The position numbers and the translations under genes are program-made. Shown here piece by piece: positions 35,152-45,481 of a DNA stretch of 64,000 bases; position 1 is the stretch's first letter, and the number at the start of each line of letters is the position of its first letter. The stretch comes from Actinoallomurus iriomotensis (GTDB taxonomy: Bacteria; Actinomycetota; Actinomycetes; Streptosporangiales; Streptosporangiaceae). The DNA lies in contig NZ_BSTJ01000009.1 of the NCBI RefSeq assembly GCF_030269445.1, positions 310,001 through 374,000 of the forward strand. The letters run 5' to 3'. The notes beneath the pieces were generated by a model. The model saw only the letters and a list, made by a program, of their open reading frames with translations. It was not told where the DNA came from and ran no database searches.

Positions 35152-35194
35152 GCCGATCAGCGTAGGGGGTGCCGGGCGATCGGGAAACGTGCGC

Positions 35195-35680
35195 TCAGGT
35201 GGTGGGACGCGTGGCGGCCAGCGACCGGTGGTGCTCGCCCAGGGCGGCGTTCATCTTCGCCAGGTAGCGGGCGACGGTGTCCAGCTCTTCGGCGGAGAAG
35301 TGGGACCGGACCTCGGCGGCCCGCTCGCCGAGCGGGAGGAAGAAGTCCCGCGCGAGCGCCATGCCCTCGGGGGTGTAGTGCAGGTGGACCAGGCGCCGGT
35401 CGGCCGACTCGCGGCTGCGGCGCAGGTGGCCGGTGCGTTCGAGGCGGTCGATCGCGGCGGAGACGGCTCCGGTCGTCATCGAGAGCGCGCGGGCGAGACC
35501 GGCGGGGGTGATGGGCGCGCCGCGGCGTTCGGCGTCCATGACGATCCCGAGCGCCTGGAAGTCGGTGCGGTGCATGCCGTGGCGCTCGCAGAAGGCCCGG
35601 CCGATCCGGTCCGCTTCGACCGAGTAGCGGCGCAGCAGAACGTCCAGGTCATCGCGGGAGGGTGAATCGGTGGGTGGCAC
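35195..35680 (-). CDS. MarR-family transcriptional regulator
   Basis: This 161-residue MarR protein has the winged-helix core LGIVMDAERRGAPITPAGLARALSM, TTGAVSAAIDRLERTGHLRR and the wing RESADRRLVHLHYT. MarR proteins are usually ligand-released repressors of exporters. It is divergent from the MMPL exporter gene across 90 bp that contain a 31-bp imperfect palindrome centred at 35732, the likely operator for both genes. It shares no operon on the other side. Confidence 0.93.
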   Translation of the reverse strand: MPPTDSPSRDDLDVLLRRYSVEADRIGRAFCERHGMHRTDFQALGIVMDAERRGAPITPAGLARALSMTTGAVSAAIDRLERTGHLRRSRESADRRLVHLHYTPEGMALARDFFLPLGERAAEVRSHFSAEELDTVARYLAKMNAALGEHHRSLAATRPTT

Positions 35681-35716
35681 GGACGCTCCGGGATCGGTTC
35701 GACGTTCCCCTCAAGA

Positions 35717-35747
35717 ATAAGATAGCTTCACGGTGAAGTTACTTTAT
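35717..35747. promoter_or_regulatory. Palindromic MarR operator between marR and MMPL genes
   Basis: The core CTTCAC-G-GTGAAG is perfect, and the arms ATAAGATAG and TTACTTTAT extend it to 15 bp per side with 12 matches. It covers likely promoter elements of both divergent genes. Confidence 0.72.
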
Positions 35748-35770
35748 CGTCGAGTGATCTGGTGGGAAGC

Positions 35771-37885
35771 ATGGGAGAACGACTGGCCTCGTTCGTCTCC
35801 GGGCGTCGCACCGCGTGGGTGGTCCTGATCGTCACGATGGCGCTCGGCGGGTTGATGATCGCGTTCGGTGGTTCGCCCAAGGTCTCCGACGACCCGTCCG
35901 CGGGACTGTCGGCCTCGGCCGAGTCCAGCCGCGCGGCGCGGCTCCAGCGGGAGCTGCCCTCGGGCAAGGTCACGGCCGCGGTGATCGTCTACGCCCGCGC
36001 GTCCGGCCGGCTGACCGGCGCGGATCTCACGGTGATCTCCGCGCAGCGCGCCGGGATCGCGCGGGCGGCGCGGGGCGGCACGGTGGTGACGCCGGCGCGA
36101 AAGTCCGATGACGGCCGGGCCGCGACCGTGGCCGTGCCACTGCCCCGCGACACCGCCTCGACCGAGCTCGCCGCGACGGTCGACCGCGTACGGGCGGCCG
36201 CGCGCGCCGGCCTGCCGCCCGGTGTCACCGCCCAGGTCACCGGGCCGGCGGGCATCACCGCCGACCTGGCGGGAGTCTTCGACGGCGCCAACCTCACGCT
36301 GCTCCTCACGACGGTCGCCGTGGTGGCGCTGCTGCTGATCATCACCTACCGCAGCCCGTGGCTCTGGCTGGTGCCGCTCCTCACCGTCGGCGTCGCCGAC
36401 CAGGTGACCTCCGCCCTGGTGGCCGTGCTCAGCCGGCACAGCGGGCTGAACGTCTCCAACGCGACGGTCGGCATCGTCGAGGTTCTCGTCTTCGGCGCCG
36501 GCACCGACTACGCCCTGCTGCTCATCGCCCGCTACCGCGAGGAGCTCCGCCGCGACGCCGACCGGCACGACGCGATGCGGCGTGCGGTCCGGCGGGCGGG
36601 GCCCAGCATCATCGCCAGCGGCGTCACCGTCGCCCTGAGCCTCGCCTGCCTCCTCCTGGCGACGCTGCCCAGCAACACCGGCATCGGCGTCGCCAGTGCG
36701 ATCGGCGTGCTCTGCGCCCTGTTCTTCGGCCTGTCGGCGCTGCCCGCCGCGCTCGTCATCTGCGGACGCGGGCTGTTCTGGCCGCTCGTGCCCCGCGCCG
36801 ACGGTCGCGACGACCACCTCACCGGCCGTACCGGCGGCGTGTGGGCACGGCTCGGCTGGGGCGTCGCCCGCCGTCCGCGCGTCGTCGCGGCCGCGTCGAT
36901 CGTCCTGCTCGCCGCGCTGGCCGCCGGCCTGTCCGGCGCCCACCTCGGCCTCTCCCAGGCCGACCGGTTCCGTACGAAGGCCGAGTCGATCGACGGGCTG
37001 GCCACCCTGTCGGCGCACTTCCCCGCCGGCGAGGCCGACCCGGTCAGCGTGATCACCGTGCCGGCCCAGGCGGAGCGCGTGCTGGCGGTCGTGCGCCGGA
37101 GCCCCGGCGTCGCGGACGGCACGATCGCCGAGAAGGGCGCGCGCGACGTCCGGATCACCGCCGTGCTGCGCGCCCAGCCCGACACCGACGCGAGCTACAC
37201 GGCGGTCCGCGTCCTCCGCGACCGGGTGCACGCGGTGCCCGGAGCCGAGGCGGTCGTCGGGGGCACGGTCGCCACCGATCTGGACACCAGGGACGCCGCC
37301 GCCCGCGACCAGAAGGTCATCATCCCGCTCGTCCTCGCCGTCGTGCTGATCATTCTCGTGGGCCTGCTGCGGGCCCTCGTCGGGCCGGTGCTGCTGGTGC
37401 TCACCGTCGTGGCGAGCTTCGCCGCCGCGATCGGCGGCGCGAACTTCGCCTTCACCCACTGGCTGGGGTACCCGGCGCTGGACACCTCCGTGCCGCTGCT
37501 CGCCTTCCTGTTCCTGGTGGCGCTCGGCGTGGACTACAACATCTTCCTCGTCAGCCGGGCCCGCGAGGAGGCCACTCGGCAGGGCACCAGAGCGGGCGTG
37601 CTGACCGCGCTGGCGGTCACCGGCGGGGTGATCACCAGCGCAGGCGTCCTGCTCGCCGCGGTCTTCGCCGTCCTCGGCGTGCTGCCCCTGATCACCCTGA
37701 CCGAGATCGGGATCATCGTCGGGTTCGGCGTGCTGCTGGACACACTGCTGGTCCGCACCGTGCTGGTGCCCGCGCTGGTGACCATCCTCGGCCGCGGTTT
37801 CTGGTGGCCCGGCCGTCTCTCCCGTACCGACGGTACGGGAGAGGCCGGCGAGGCGCAGCGGGCGCGGACCTCCCCGGTCGGCTGA
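35771..37885 (+). CDS. MMPL-family transporter under MarR control
   Basis: This is a 704-residue RND/MMPL exporter with N-terminal helix, two outer loops and two helix blocks; motifs GAGTDYALLLIARYREEL and GVDYNIFLVSRAREEA carry the Asp-Tyr proton-relay pairs. The start is ATG 35771 or GTG 35762 three codons earlier. It is transcribed away from the MarR gene across a palindromic operator, the usual arrangement of a drug-inducible exporter. The C-terminal tail of about 25 residues is encoded over a perfect 12-bp hairpin. Confidence 0.92.
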   Translation: MGERLASFVSGRRTAWVVLIVTMALGGLMIAFGGSPKVSDDPSAGLSASAESSRAARLQRELPSGKVTAAVIVYARASGRLTGADLTVISAQRAGIARAARGGTVVTPARKSDDGRAATVAVPLPRDTASTELAATVDRVRAAARAGLPPGVTAQVTGPAGITADLAGVFDGANLTLLLTTVAVVALLLIITYRSPWLWLVPLLTVGVADQVTSALVAVLSRHSGLNVSNATVGIVEVLVFGAGTDYALLLIARYREELRRDADRHDAMRRAVRRAGPSIIASGVTVALSLACLLLATLPSNTGIGVASAIGVLCALFFGLSALPAALVICGRGLFWPLVPRADGRDDHLTGRTGGVWARLGWGVARRPRVVAAASIVLLAALAAGLSGAHLGLSQADRFRTKAESIDGLATLSAHFPAGEADPVSVITVPAQAERVLAVVRRSPGVADGTIAEKGARDVRITAVLRAQPDTDASYTAVRVLRDRVHAVPGAEAVVGGTVATDLDTRDAAARDQKVIIPLVLAVVLIILVGLLRALVGPVLLVLTVVASFAAAIGGANFAFTHWLGYPALDTSVPLLAFLFLVALGVDYNIFLVSRAREEATRQGTRAGVLTALAVTGGVITSAGVLLAAVFAVLGVLPLITLTEIGIIVGFGVLLDTLLVRTVLVPALVTILGRGFWWPGRLSRTDGTGEAGEAQRARTSPVG
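37817..37843. terminator. Perfect 12-bp hairpin inside the 3' end of the MMPL gene
   Basis: CTCTCCCGTACC and GGTACGGGAGAG flank the 3-base loop GAC, ending 42 bp before the stop codon. Its position between convergent genes suggests a bidirectional terminator that the coding sequence has grown into. Confidence 0.6.
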
Positions 37886-37908
37886 GCGAGTGCCGGCCGG
37901 GGCCGCCG

Positions 37909-39192
37909 TCAGAGGAGCGAGCGGACCTGAATGGTCTGGTCGCGGCCGGGACCGACGCCGATGGCCGAGATCTGCGCGCCCGCCATCTCCTCCAGCGCGC
38001 GGACGTAGTCGCGCGCCTTCTCCGGCAGGTCGTCGAAGACCTTCGCGCTGGAGATGTCCTCCTGCCAGCCGTCCAGGTGTTCGTAGATCGGCTTCGCGTG
38101 GTGGAAGCCCGTCTGCGTCATCGGCAGCTCGTCACAGCGCTCGCCGTCGATGTCGTACGCCACGCAGACCGGGACCTTCTCCAGGCCGGACAGGACGTCC
38201 AGCTTGGTCAGGAAGTAGTCGGTGACGCCGTTGACGCGGGTCGCGTACCGGGCGATCACCGCGTCGAACCAGCCGCAGCGCCGGTTGCGGCCGGTCGTGA
38301 CGCCGTACTCCCCGCCGGTCTTGCGCAGCCAGTCGCCGGTCTCGTCCAGCAGCTCGGTCGGGAACGGGCCCGAGCCGACGCGGGTCGTGTAGGCCTTCAG
38401 GATGCCGATCACCTTGCCGATGCGCGTCGGGCCGACGCCCGAGCCCGCGCACGCGCCGCCCGAGGTCGGGCTGGAGGAGGTGACGAACGGGTACGTGCCG
38501 TGGTCGACGTCGAGGAGCGTGCCCTGCGCGCCCTCCAGCAGTACGACCTTGTCGTCGTCCAGCGCGCGGTTGATCACCAGCGAGGTGTCGGCGATGTGCG
38601 GTGCCAGCCGCTCGCCGTAGGCGACGAACTCCTGCACGATCGCGTCGATCTCGATCGCCCGCCGGTTGTAGACCTTGGCGAGGATCTGGTTCTTGTCGCG
38701 CAGCGCGAGCTCGAGCTTCTGCCGCAGGATGCCCGGGTCGAGCAGGTCCTGCACCCGGATGCCCATCCGCGCGATCTTGTCGCCGTACGCCGGGCCGATG
38801 CCGCGGCCCGTGGTGCCGATCTGAGCCTTGCCCAGGTAACGCTCGGTGACCTTATCGAGGGCCTTGTGATGGGGCATGATCAGATGCGCGTTGGCGGAGA
38901 TCAACAGGCGGTCGCACGAGATGCCGCGCCCCTCCAGTACGTCGATCTCCTCCAACAGCACACCCGGGTCGATCACCACGCCGTTGCCGATGACCGGTAT
39001 GACGTCGGGGGAGAGCACCCCCGACGGCAGCAGGTGCAGCGCGTACGACTGGTCGCCGATGACGACCGTGTGTCCCGCGTTGTTCCCGCCCTGGTATCGC
39101 ACGACATAGTCGACGTCGCCGCCGAGGATGTCGGTGGCCTTGCCCTTGCCTTCGTCACCCCACTGGGCGCCGACGAGCACGATGGCCGGCAT
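37909..39192 (-). CDS. purA: Adenylosuccinate synthetase
   Basis: PurA makes adenylosuccinate from IMP, GTP and aspartate, the step preceding PurB. The 427-residue protein begins [20 protein letters not shown] (P-loop) and has [24 protein letters not shown] and [19 protein letters not shown] at 39192 is chosen because it gives the standard N-terminus; the open frame continues upstream to 39729 without family similarity. A hairpin at 39217-39244 separates it from the upstream gene. Confidence 0.97.
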   Translation of the reverse strand: MPAIVLVGAQWGDEGKGKATDILGGDVDYVVRYQGGNNAGHTVVIGDQSYALHLLPSGVLSPDVIPVIGNGVVIDPGVLLEEIDVLEGRGISCDRLLISANAHLIMPHHKALDKVTERYLGKAQIGTTGRGIGPAYGDKIARMGIRVQDLLDPGILRQKLELALRDKNQILAKVYNRRAIEIDAIVQEFVAYGERLAPHIADTSLVINRALDDDKVVLLEGAQGTLLDVDHGTYPFVTSSSPTSGGACAGSGVGPTRIGKVIGILKAYTTRVGSGPFPTELLDETGDWLRKTGGEYGVTTGRNRRCGWFDAVIARYATRVNGVTDYFLTKLDVLSGLEKVPVCVAYDIDGERCDELPMTQTGFHHAKPIYEHLDGWQEDISSAKVFDDLPEKARDYVRALEEMAGAQISAIGVGPGRDQTIQVRSLL

Positions 39193-39216
39193 CGGAATAC
39201 TCCCTGACATCGACGA

Positions 39217-39244
39217 AGCCCCTGCGCAAGCAGCGACAGGGGCT
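39217..39244 (-). terminator. Hairpin between the DUF3151 gene and purA
   Basis: AGCCCCTG and CAGGGGCT form an 8-bp stem with a 12-base loop, 55 bp beyond the DUF3151 stop and 25 bp before the purA ATG. It could end the upstream transcript or lie in the purA leader. Confidence 0.5.
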
Positions 39245-39298
39245 CTTGCGATCAGAGCGTACCCGCCGGATGGCCACCAAGAAAACGGGAGAAGCCGG

Positions 39299-39712
39299 TC
39301 AGGTGGCGAGAACCTCGACGGCGGCGGAGCTACTGTCCCGCAGGAACGTCCGGCAGCGGTCGGCCTCTTCCTCCTCACCGATCGCGGCGGCCGCACGCCC
39401 GAGGGCGTGCAGGGACCGCAGGAACCCGCGGTTGGGCTCGTGCTGCCACGGAATCGGGCCGTGGCCCCTCCACCCGGCACGGCGCAGCTGGTCCAGCCCC
39501 CGGTGGTAACCGGTGCGGGCGTACGCGTAGGACTCGATGACGTCGCCGTTGGCGAACGCGCGGTCGGCGAGTTCGGCCCACGCCGCCGGGTTGTCGGGGA
39601 ATCTGGCGGCCACTTCGAACGGGTCCACGCCGGCCTCGAGAGCCTGGCGGGCCTCCGGGTTGTCCGGAAGCTCGGTCGCGGGCGGCCCTCCGAGGAGGTT
39701 CTGTTGCTCCAT
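39299..39712 (-). CDS. DUF3151-family protein
   Basis: The 137-residue protein matches the actinobacterial DUF3151 family: [50 protein letters not shown] and [21 protein letters not shown] are its typical blocks. The helices look like short TPR-type pairs. Function unknown; the gene is a steady neighbour of purA and fbaA in actinobacteria (recalled, not checked). ATG at 39712 follows GCAGGA by seven bases; the GTG two codons upstream is less likely. Confidence 0.87.
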   Translation of the reverse strand: MEQQNLLGGPPATELPDNPEARQALEAGVDPFEVAARFPDNPAAWAELADRAFANGDVIESYAYARTGYHRGLDQLRRAGWRGHGPIPWQHEPNRGFLRSLHALGRAAAAIGEEEEADRCRTFLRDSSSAAVEVLAT

Positions 39713-39828
39713 GTGCACATCCTGCCCAATCCGCGGCAGATCTCCTATCCCGCTGATCGGGATTCTTCGGCGGGCAGGCTCCAGGTGGGCGGCGCCGGAC
39801 GCGGCCGCCCACCGTCGAAACCGTCGTG

Positions 39829-40851
<1,023 letters not shown>

Positions 40852-40955
40852 GACTTTTCCTTCCTTAGGGCTGTGGCTCCCGGCGGGCTCGCTTCCAGTA
40901 TCCCGAAATCGTTGCCGTGCCGAGACCAGGCCACACCTACCGGTACGCTCGGCGC

Positions 40956-41630
40956 GTGGCTCTCGCCGTGAACGTCATGGATCCCAAGTCCCTCATCGAG
41001 GCCTTCGGGCTCATCGGAGTCCTCGTCATCATCTTCGCCGAGACGGGGTTGCTCGTCGGGTTCTTCTTGCCCGGCGACACGCTGCTCGTCACCGCCGGAA
41101 TCTACACCGCGGCGGGCACCACGCTCGCGCACCCGCTGCCGCTTCCGGTGCTGATGATCGGCGCGCCCGTGGCCGCCATCGCCGGTGCGCAGGTCGGGCA
41201 CTTCCTCGGCGCCAGATACGGGCGGAAACTCTTCGAACGCCCGAAGTCTCGAATCTTCCGCCAGGAGCACGTCGACAAGGCGGAGCACTACTTCAACAAG
41301 TTCGGCCCCGCCAAGGCGGTCGTGCTGGCGCGGTTCGTCCCCGTCGTGCGCACGTTCCTCAACCCGCTCGCCGGCATGCTCGAGATGTCGGCGATCAGAT
41401 TTTTTGTGTGGAATGTCGTCGGTGCGGTGCTCTGGACCGAAGCGATCATCTTGCTCGGCCGTTTCCTCGGCGACCGGGTCAAGGGAATCGACAAGTATGT
41501 GCTGCCAGTGGTGGCAGTGGCGGTCCTGCTGTCGGTGGTGCCGGTGTTGCGTGAGGTGTTCCGCGGCCGCCGTCAGGATTCGTACAAGTCACCCAAGACG
41601 CAACAACCAACTGGCCGTCACCGTCGCTGA
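40956..41630 (+). CDS. DedA-family membrane protein
   Basis: This 224-residue protein has about five to six helices and the DedA/SNARE-associated signature: FAETGLLVGFFLPGDTLL, GAQVGHFLGARYGRKLF, then FGPAKAVVLARFVPVVRTFLNPLAGM with the conserved Arg and Gly-rich motif. DedA proteins are lipid flippase-type transporters supporting membrane lipid and cell-wall carrier recycling. GTG at 40956 lies six bases after TACGCT, so the message is probably leaderless; ATG at 40977 is an alternative. Confidence 0.92.
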   Translation: MALAVNVMDPKSLIEAFGLIGVLVIIFAETGLLVGFFLPGDTLLVTAGIYTAAGTTLAHPLPLPVLMIGAPVAAIAGAQVGHFLGARYGRKLFERPKSRIFRQEHVDKAEHYFNKFGPAKAVVLARFVPVVRTFLNPLAGMLEMSAIRFFVWNVVGAVLWTEAIILLGRFLGDRVKGIDKYVLPVVAVAVLLSVVPVLREVFRGRRQDSYKSPKTQQPTGRHRR

Positions 41631-41659
41631 CGGGGCCCGGTCACCGCTAATCTCCCCCT

Positions 41660-42118
41660 GTGGGACGTCACCGGTCGGACCCAATGGGCCTCGCGCGCAT
41701 CGCCATCGCGGTGCTCGCCGTCGTGCTGGCCTGCGGCCTGCTCGTCATCGGCGGCATGGCGCTGTGGGGAGCGCTCACCGGCAAGGACGAGAAGAAGTCG
41801 AACGCCGCGCCGTCGCAGGCCGGCAGCGCGGCGGCGTCCAGCACGGAGGCCAAGCCGAGCGCGTCCTCCGGCCAGGTGGGCAACAGGATCACCGTCCGCT
41901 GTCTGGCGGCGCAGTGCCCGGTGTTCGTCTCGGGTCCCGCCAACGATGTCCAGTTCAACGGCAACCTGCGCCAGAACGAGACCCGCATCTTCGAAGACAC
42001 CCGGCTGACCGTCGCGGTCCAGGACGCCGGCGGCGTCACCGTGACGATCAACGGGCACGTCCAGCCGCAGGGACGCCACGGCGAGGCCAAGACGTACGAG
42101 GCGCCCACCGGGCAGTGA
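41660..42118 (+). CDS. Membrane protein with RodZ-type C-terminal domain (DUF4115-like)
   Basis: The 152-residue protein has a membrane helix (about 10-38), a Lys/Ala/Ser linker and a C-terminal domain of about 75 residues with VRCLAAQCPVFVSGP, NGNLRQNETRIFEDTRLTVAVQDAGGVTVTINGHVQPQG, the beta-sandwich found at the end of RodZ proteins. The N-terminal HTH of RodZ is absent. A role in cell-shape or envelope organisation is possible. GTG at 41660 lies six bases after TAATCT, a leaderless pattern. Confidence 0.8.
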   Translation: MGRHRSDPMGLARIAIAVLAVVLACGLLVIGGMALWGALTGKDEKKSNAAPSQAGSAAASSTEAKPSASSGQVGNRITVRCLAAQCPVFVSGPANDVQFNGNLRQNETRIFEDTRLTVAVQDAGGVTVTINGHVQPQGRHGEAKTYEAPTGQ

Positions 42119-42142
42119 GCCCGGTGTTCCGATCGCGCGCGC

Positions 42143-42679
42143 TCAGTCCAGCCCGAGGTCGGCGAGCGTGAACACCGACCGGTACTCCAGTCCCGTCTCG
42201 GCGATGCGCTCCCGCGCTCCCCGCTCCACGATGGTGGCGACGCCGGCGATCTCCGCGCCGGCCTCCCGCAGCGCCTCCACGGCGGTCAGCACCGAGTTGC
42301 CGGTCGTCGAGGTGTCCTCCACGGCGAGCACCCGCCGCCCCGCGACGTCGGGGCCCTCCACGCGCCGCTGCAGCCCGTGTGCCTTGCCCTCCTTGCGTAC
42401 GACGAAGGCGTCCAGCGTCCGCCCGCGCGCGGCCGCCGCGTGCAGCATCGCGGTGGCGACCGGATCGGCGCCGAGCGTCAGCCCGCCGACCGCGTCGTAC
42501 CCGAGGTCCTCGGTGAGGTCGAGCATGGCCCGGCCGACGAGCGGCGCGGCCCGTCCGTCGAGCGTCACCCGTCGCAGGTCGACGTAGAAATCGGCCTCCC
42601 GGCCGGACGACAGGACCACCCTGCCGTGCACGACCGCCTTGCTCTTGATCTCCGCGAGGAGATCGTCCCGGTCCGTCAT
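42143..42679 (-). CDS. pyrE: Orotate phosphoribosyltransferase
   Basis: PyrE converts orotate and PRPP to OMP in pyrimidine synthesis. This 178-residue protein has the PRPP-binding motif VLAVEDTSTTGNSVLTAVEALREAGAE and VVRKEGKAHG. ATG at 42679 sits seven bases after TAAAGT, suggesting a leaderless message, and only 16 bp separate it from the divergent hydrolase start. The frame continues upstream to 42805 without family similarity. Confidence 0.96.
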   Translation of the reverse strand: MTDRDDLLAEIKSKAVVHGRVVLSSGREADFYVDLRRVTLDGRAAPLVGRAMLDLTEDLGYDAVGGLTLGADPVATAMLHAAAARGRTLDAFVVRKEGKAHGLQRRVEGPDVAGRRVLAVEDTSTTGNSVLTAVEALREAGAEIAGVATIVERGARERIAETGLEYRSVFTLADLGLD

Positions 42680-42695
42680 GCCTGAAACTTTAGTC

Positions 42696-43283
42696 ATGAC
42701 ACCGGGCACGCTCGTCCTCCTGCACAGTCCGTTGACCACCGCGTCGGCGTGGGGCTCACTGCCCGCGGCGCTCGGCGCGTACGACGTGGTGGTCCCGGAG
42801 GTCACCGACGACGACCGGCCGCCGTACGCCGGCCGTTACGTCGCGCGCGCCGCGCTGGAGATCACCGCTGCCGGCGCCAGGCCGCCGCTGGTGCTCGTCG
42901 CGCACGGCGACGCGGGGCCGCTCCTGCCGCCCATCGGGGCGGCGCAGCGGGCGGCGCACCGGCTCGTGGGCGGCTACGTCTTCCTCGACGCCCGGCTGCC
43001 CGGCCCGGGGACGAGCCGCCCGTACCGGGAGGAAGAGGTGCCGGTCGGCGTGACGGTGCGTCAGCGCGGTGGCGACTTCCTCGCCGAGGAGCCGCCGATG
43101 GCTCAGGACTGGCCGGACGCGCCGTGCGGATACCTGGCCACCTCGGACCGTTACCAAGATCAAGTACGGCAGGCGCGGATGCGCGGCTGGGAGGTCCGCG
43201 AAAGCCTGTTTTCGCACTTCTCGGCGGTGATCGATCCCGGTGCCACGGCGGAGGCTCTCACCGCCCTCATCTCCGCTCTCTGA
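42696..43283 (+). CDS. Alpha/beta hydrolase-like protein
   Basis: This 195-residue protein begins MTPGTLVLLHSPLTTASAWGSL, the usual first strand and oxyanion region of alpha/beta hydrolases, and ends ESLFSHFSAVIDPGATAEAL, with a possible catalytic His. The nucleophile elbow normally GxSxG reads VAHGDAGPLL, so the Ser is not obvious and catalysis is doubtful. The gene is divergent from pyrE. Function unknown; comparable proteins in this position exist in other actinobacteria (recalled). Confidence 0.78.
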   Translation: MTPGTLVLLHSPLTTASAWGSLPAALGAYDVVVPEVTDDDRPPYAGRYVARAALEITAAGARPPLVLVAHGDAGPLLPPIGAAQRAAHRLVGGYVFLDARLPGPGTSRPYREEEVPVGVTVRQRGGDFLAEEPPMAQDWPDAPCGYLATSDRYQDQVRQARMRGWEVRESLFSHFSAVIDPGATAEALTALISAL

Positions 43284-43610
43284 GATGTTCCCACCGCTTC
43301 AGAATCGGGTGATACCGTCGCCGAACGGACGTACTGACTGTCGAGCTTCGGAAGTCACGCAGTGTTGTCAGGCGACTCGTCCTACAGTGGCGAGCGACCG
43401 AGTCAACGTGACACGCCGGAGTGGTCTGGCCAACTGAATGAAAGTAAGCCGCATTCGCCCCATAGTCCTCAGGAGACTCCAATTACTGGATCGGCATACG
43501 GCGGCCGCGGACTTCACTACGCTTTGGTTGCCCAAGGTCGCTCGCCGGCTCGAAAGTTCACCCGTAAGCCATCGATATAGGGTCTCGTGCCGAGGAAGGG
43601 GCGGTGTCGC

Positions 43611-44798
43611 GTGGATCGCTGCGCGCTGTTCGTTGATGCCAGCTATCTCCTGGCGGACGGCGCGATGGCGGTGCACGGAACCCGCCGTCGCGAGTCCGTC
43701 TCATGGGACTACGCCGGCCTTCTCCAGCTGCTCGGCAATCTGGCGCGCGAGCGGACCGGCCTGCCGCTGCTGCGCTGCTACTGGTACGAGGCGACCGTCG
43801 AGGGCCGCCGGTCGCCCGAGCACGACGCCCTCGCCGACCTGCCCGGCATCAAGCTCCGCCTCTCGCGCATCCGCCCCGGCCGCCGCGAGGGCGTCGACAC
43901 CGAGATCCACCGCGACCTGATGACCCTCGCCCGCAACGGCGGGGTCGCCGACGCCGTCGTCGTCAGCGGTGACGAGGACATCGCCCAGGTCATCGCCGAC
44001 GCCCAGGACCACGGAGTCCGCGTGAGCGTGCTGCACGTCGCGGTGGACGGCAACTGGACGATCTCCCGCGTGCTCCGCCACGAGTGCGACGACCTCATCG
44101 AGATCGGCGCCGGCCACCTGCGGCCGTACGTCAACCTGCTGGCGGGTGTGAACACCTCCTCGCCGCCGCTGTCCAACGGGCACGGGACCAGCACCACCGG
44201 CGGCGCGCTGACCCCGTTGCAGCCCTCGGTGTCGAGCCCGCCGCCGAGCACGCCGATCACCCCGCCGCAGCTCGGCGGCTCCTCCACGTCGTCCACGTCG
44301 GGTCTGGGCTCGTCGCCGACCGCCGGCCCGGTGATCCCGATGCCGCCCCTGCGCTCGACGCCCACGCACTCCGCGCCGACGCCGCCGATCATCCCGCCCA
44401 AGCCCACGAGCCCGCCGTCGTCGAGTACGCCGTCGTCGGGAGGCTCGTCGTCGAACGGCAACAACAGCGGCCCGCAGTACGTCCAGCAGCCCGTCGGCCC
44501 CTACACCGGCCCGCAGCAGATCCCGCCGCCGCAACCGCAGCAGTCCACGCCGACGCTCTCCGACGCGGTCAAGGCCGCCCACCAGGAGGGTCAAGACTTC
44601 GGCGAGTCGGTCGCGCGCGACGCGCCGGCTCTGTGGCTCGAGGCCGTGCTCGCCCGCAAGCCGCGAATGCCGTCAGACCTTGAGGCCCGGCTGCTTCAGG
44701 GGTCCTCGCTGCCGATCGACTTCCTGCTGCACGACGAGGTGCGACACGCCCTTCGCCGTGGGTTCTGGGATGCGCTCGAACGCTCACGCCGCGTATAG
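43611..44798 (+). CDS. NYN-domain (PIN-like) protein with proline/serine-rich linker
   Basis: This 395-residue protein starts with a NYN/LabA-like nuclease fold: CALFVDASYLL, RCYWYEATVEGRR, VDTEIHRDLMTLARNGGVADAVVVSGDEDI and ECDDLIEI give the acidic residues of a metal-dependent RNase. A proline/serine/threonine-rich linker of about 150 residues (190-340) follows and a C-terminal helical domain of about 70 residues. GTG at 43611 matches family starts; a GTG at 43587 is preceded by TATAGG and would be leaderless. The 300 bp upstream (43284-43586) show promoter-like AT-richer DNA but no gene. Confidence 0.87.
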   Translation: MDRCALFVDASYLLADGAMAVHGTRRRESVSWDYAGLLQLLGNLARERTGLPLLRCYWYEATVEGRRSPEHDALADLPGIKLRLSRIRPGRREGVDTEIHRDLMTLARNGGVADAVVVSGDEDIAQVIADAQDHGVRVSVLHVAVDGNWTISRVLRHECDDLIEIGAGHLRPYVNLLAGVNTSSPPLSNGHGTSTTGGALTPLQPSVSSPPPSTPITPPQLGGSSTSSTSGLGSSPTAGPVIPMPPLRSTPTHSAPTPPIIPPKPTSPPSSSTPSSGGSSSNGNNSGPQYVQQPVGPYTGPQQIPPPQPQQSTPTLSDAVKAAHQEGQDFGESVARDAPALWLEAVLARKPRMPSDLEARLLQGSSLPIDFLLHDEVRHALRRGFWDALERSRRV

Positions 44799-44905
44799 CC
44801 TTCTCGCGGCGGGGGCCGTCCCGTCCGGCGAACCCTTGTGACGTGTCGCAGGGATGATACGAAATGACCAGATTCGCAGGAGGTCCGCCGGGTAGCGTCT
44901 AGAAG

Positions 44906-45481
44906 GTGACGCATGTGACCGAAGACGATCTCGATGACATGGAGTTCGACACGCTCCGCACGGGCGATCACGCGGCGGCGGCGAAGCGTTTCGTCGAACT
45001 CGCCGAGACGGTCTCAGGCGGCGTGTCACGCGCCAGCCTGTTGCTGCGTGCGGGTGAGCAGTGGCAGCACGCGGGAGACCACGGCAAGGCGGCGGAGAAC
45101 TATCGCGACGCGCTCGCCGACGGCGGCGACACCTACGGCGATCCGCGGATCTATCTCGCCGGCGCCCTGTTCGAGCTGGGTGAGCTCGACGAGGCGCGCG
45201 GACTGATCGCCCAGGTGCGCGCCGACTCGCCTCAGGACCCGGAGGTCCATCGTGCGGTGGCCGAGCTGCTGTACGAACAGGGCGAGCTGGCCGCCGCGCA
45301 CGACTGGGCCACGGAGGGCGCCGACCTGGCACGGGCGGGTGACCAGGAGAGCCTGGAGGGTCTGCTGCGCATCCGCTACCGCTGCCGGCTCGACCTGCGC
45401 CGTCCGGAGGACCGGTACGACGCGCTGCTGGACGAGCTGCTCAAGAAGACCGACGACGCGCCGGGCCGTCAGTTCCGCTGA
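44906..45481 (+). CDS. TPR-repeat protein
   Basis: This 191-residue all-helical protein has several TPR-like pairs: AAAAKRFVELAETVSGG, RAGEQWQHAGDHGKAAENYRDALADGG, DPRIYLAGALFELGELDEARGLIAQV and HRAVAELLYEQGELAAAHDWATEGADL. TPR proteins serve as scaffolds. GTG at 44906 lies seven bases after TAGCGT with no ribosome-binding site. The last 13 bp overlap the convergent phosphatase gene. Confidence 0.85.
   Translation: MTHVTEDDLDDMEFDTLRTGDHAAAAKRFVELAETVSGGVSRASLLLRAGEQWQHAGDHGKAAENYRDALADGGDTYGDPRIYLAGALFELGELDEARGLIAQVRADSPQDPEVHRAVAELLYEQGELAAAHDWATEGADLARAGDQESLEGLLRIRYRCRLDLRRPEDRYDALLDELLKKTDDAPGRQFR

Noticed and set aside
36358-39207. 949-codon plus-strand frame across the MMPL 3' half and purA
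   Set aside because: It runs through two genes in wrong frames and has an Arg/Ala-biased composition typical of shadow frames.
43284-43586. Possible small gene ahead of the NYN gene
   Set aside because: Short frames on both strands lack start signals and protein-like composition; the region looks like a promoter.
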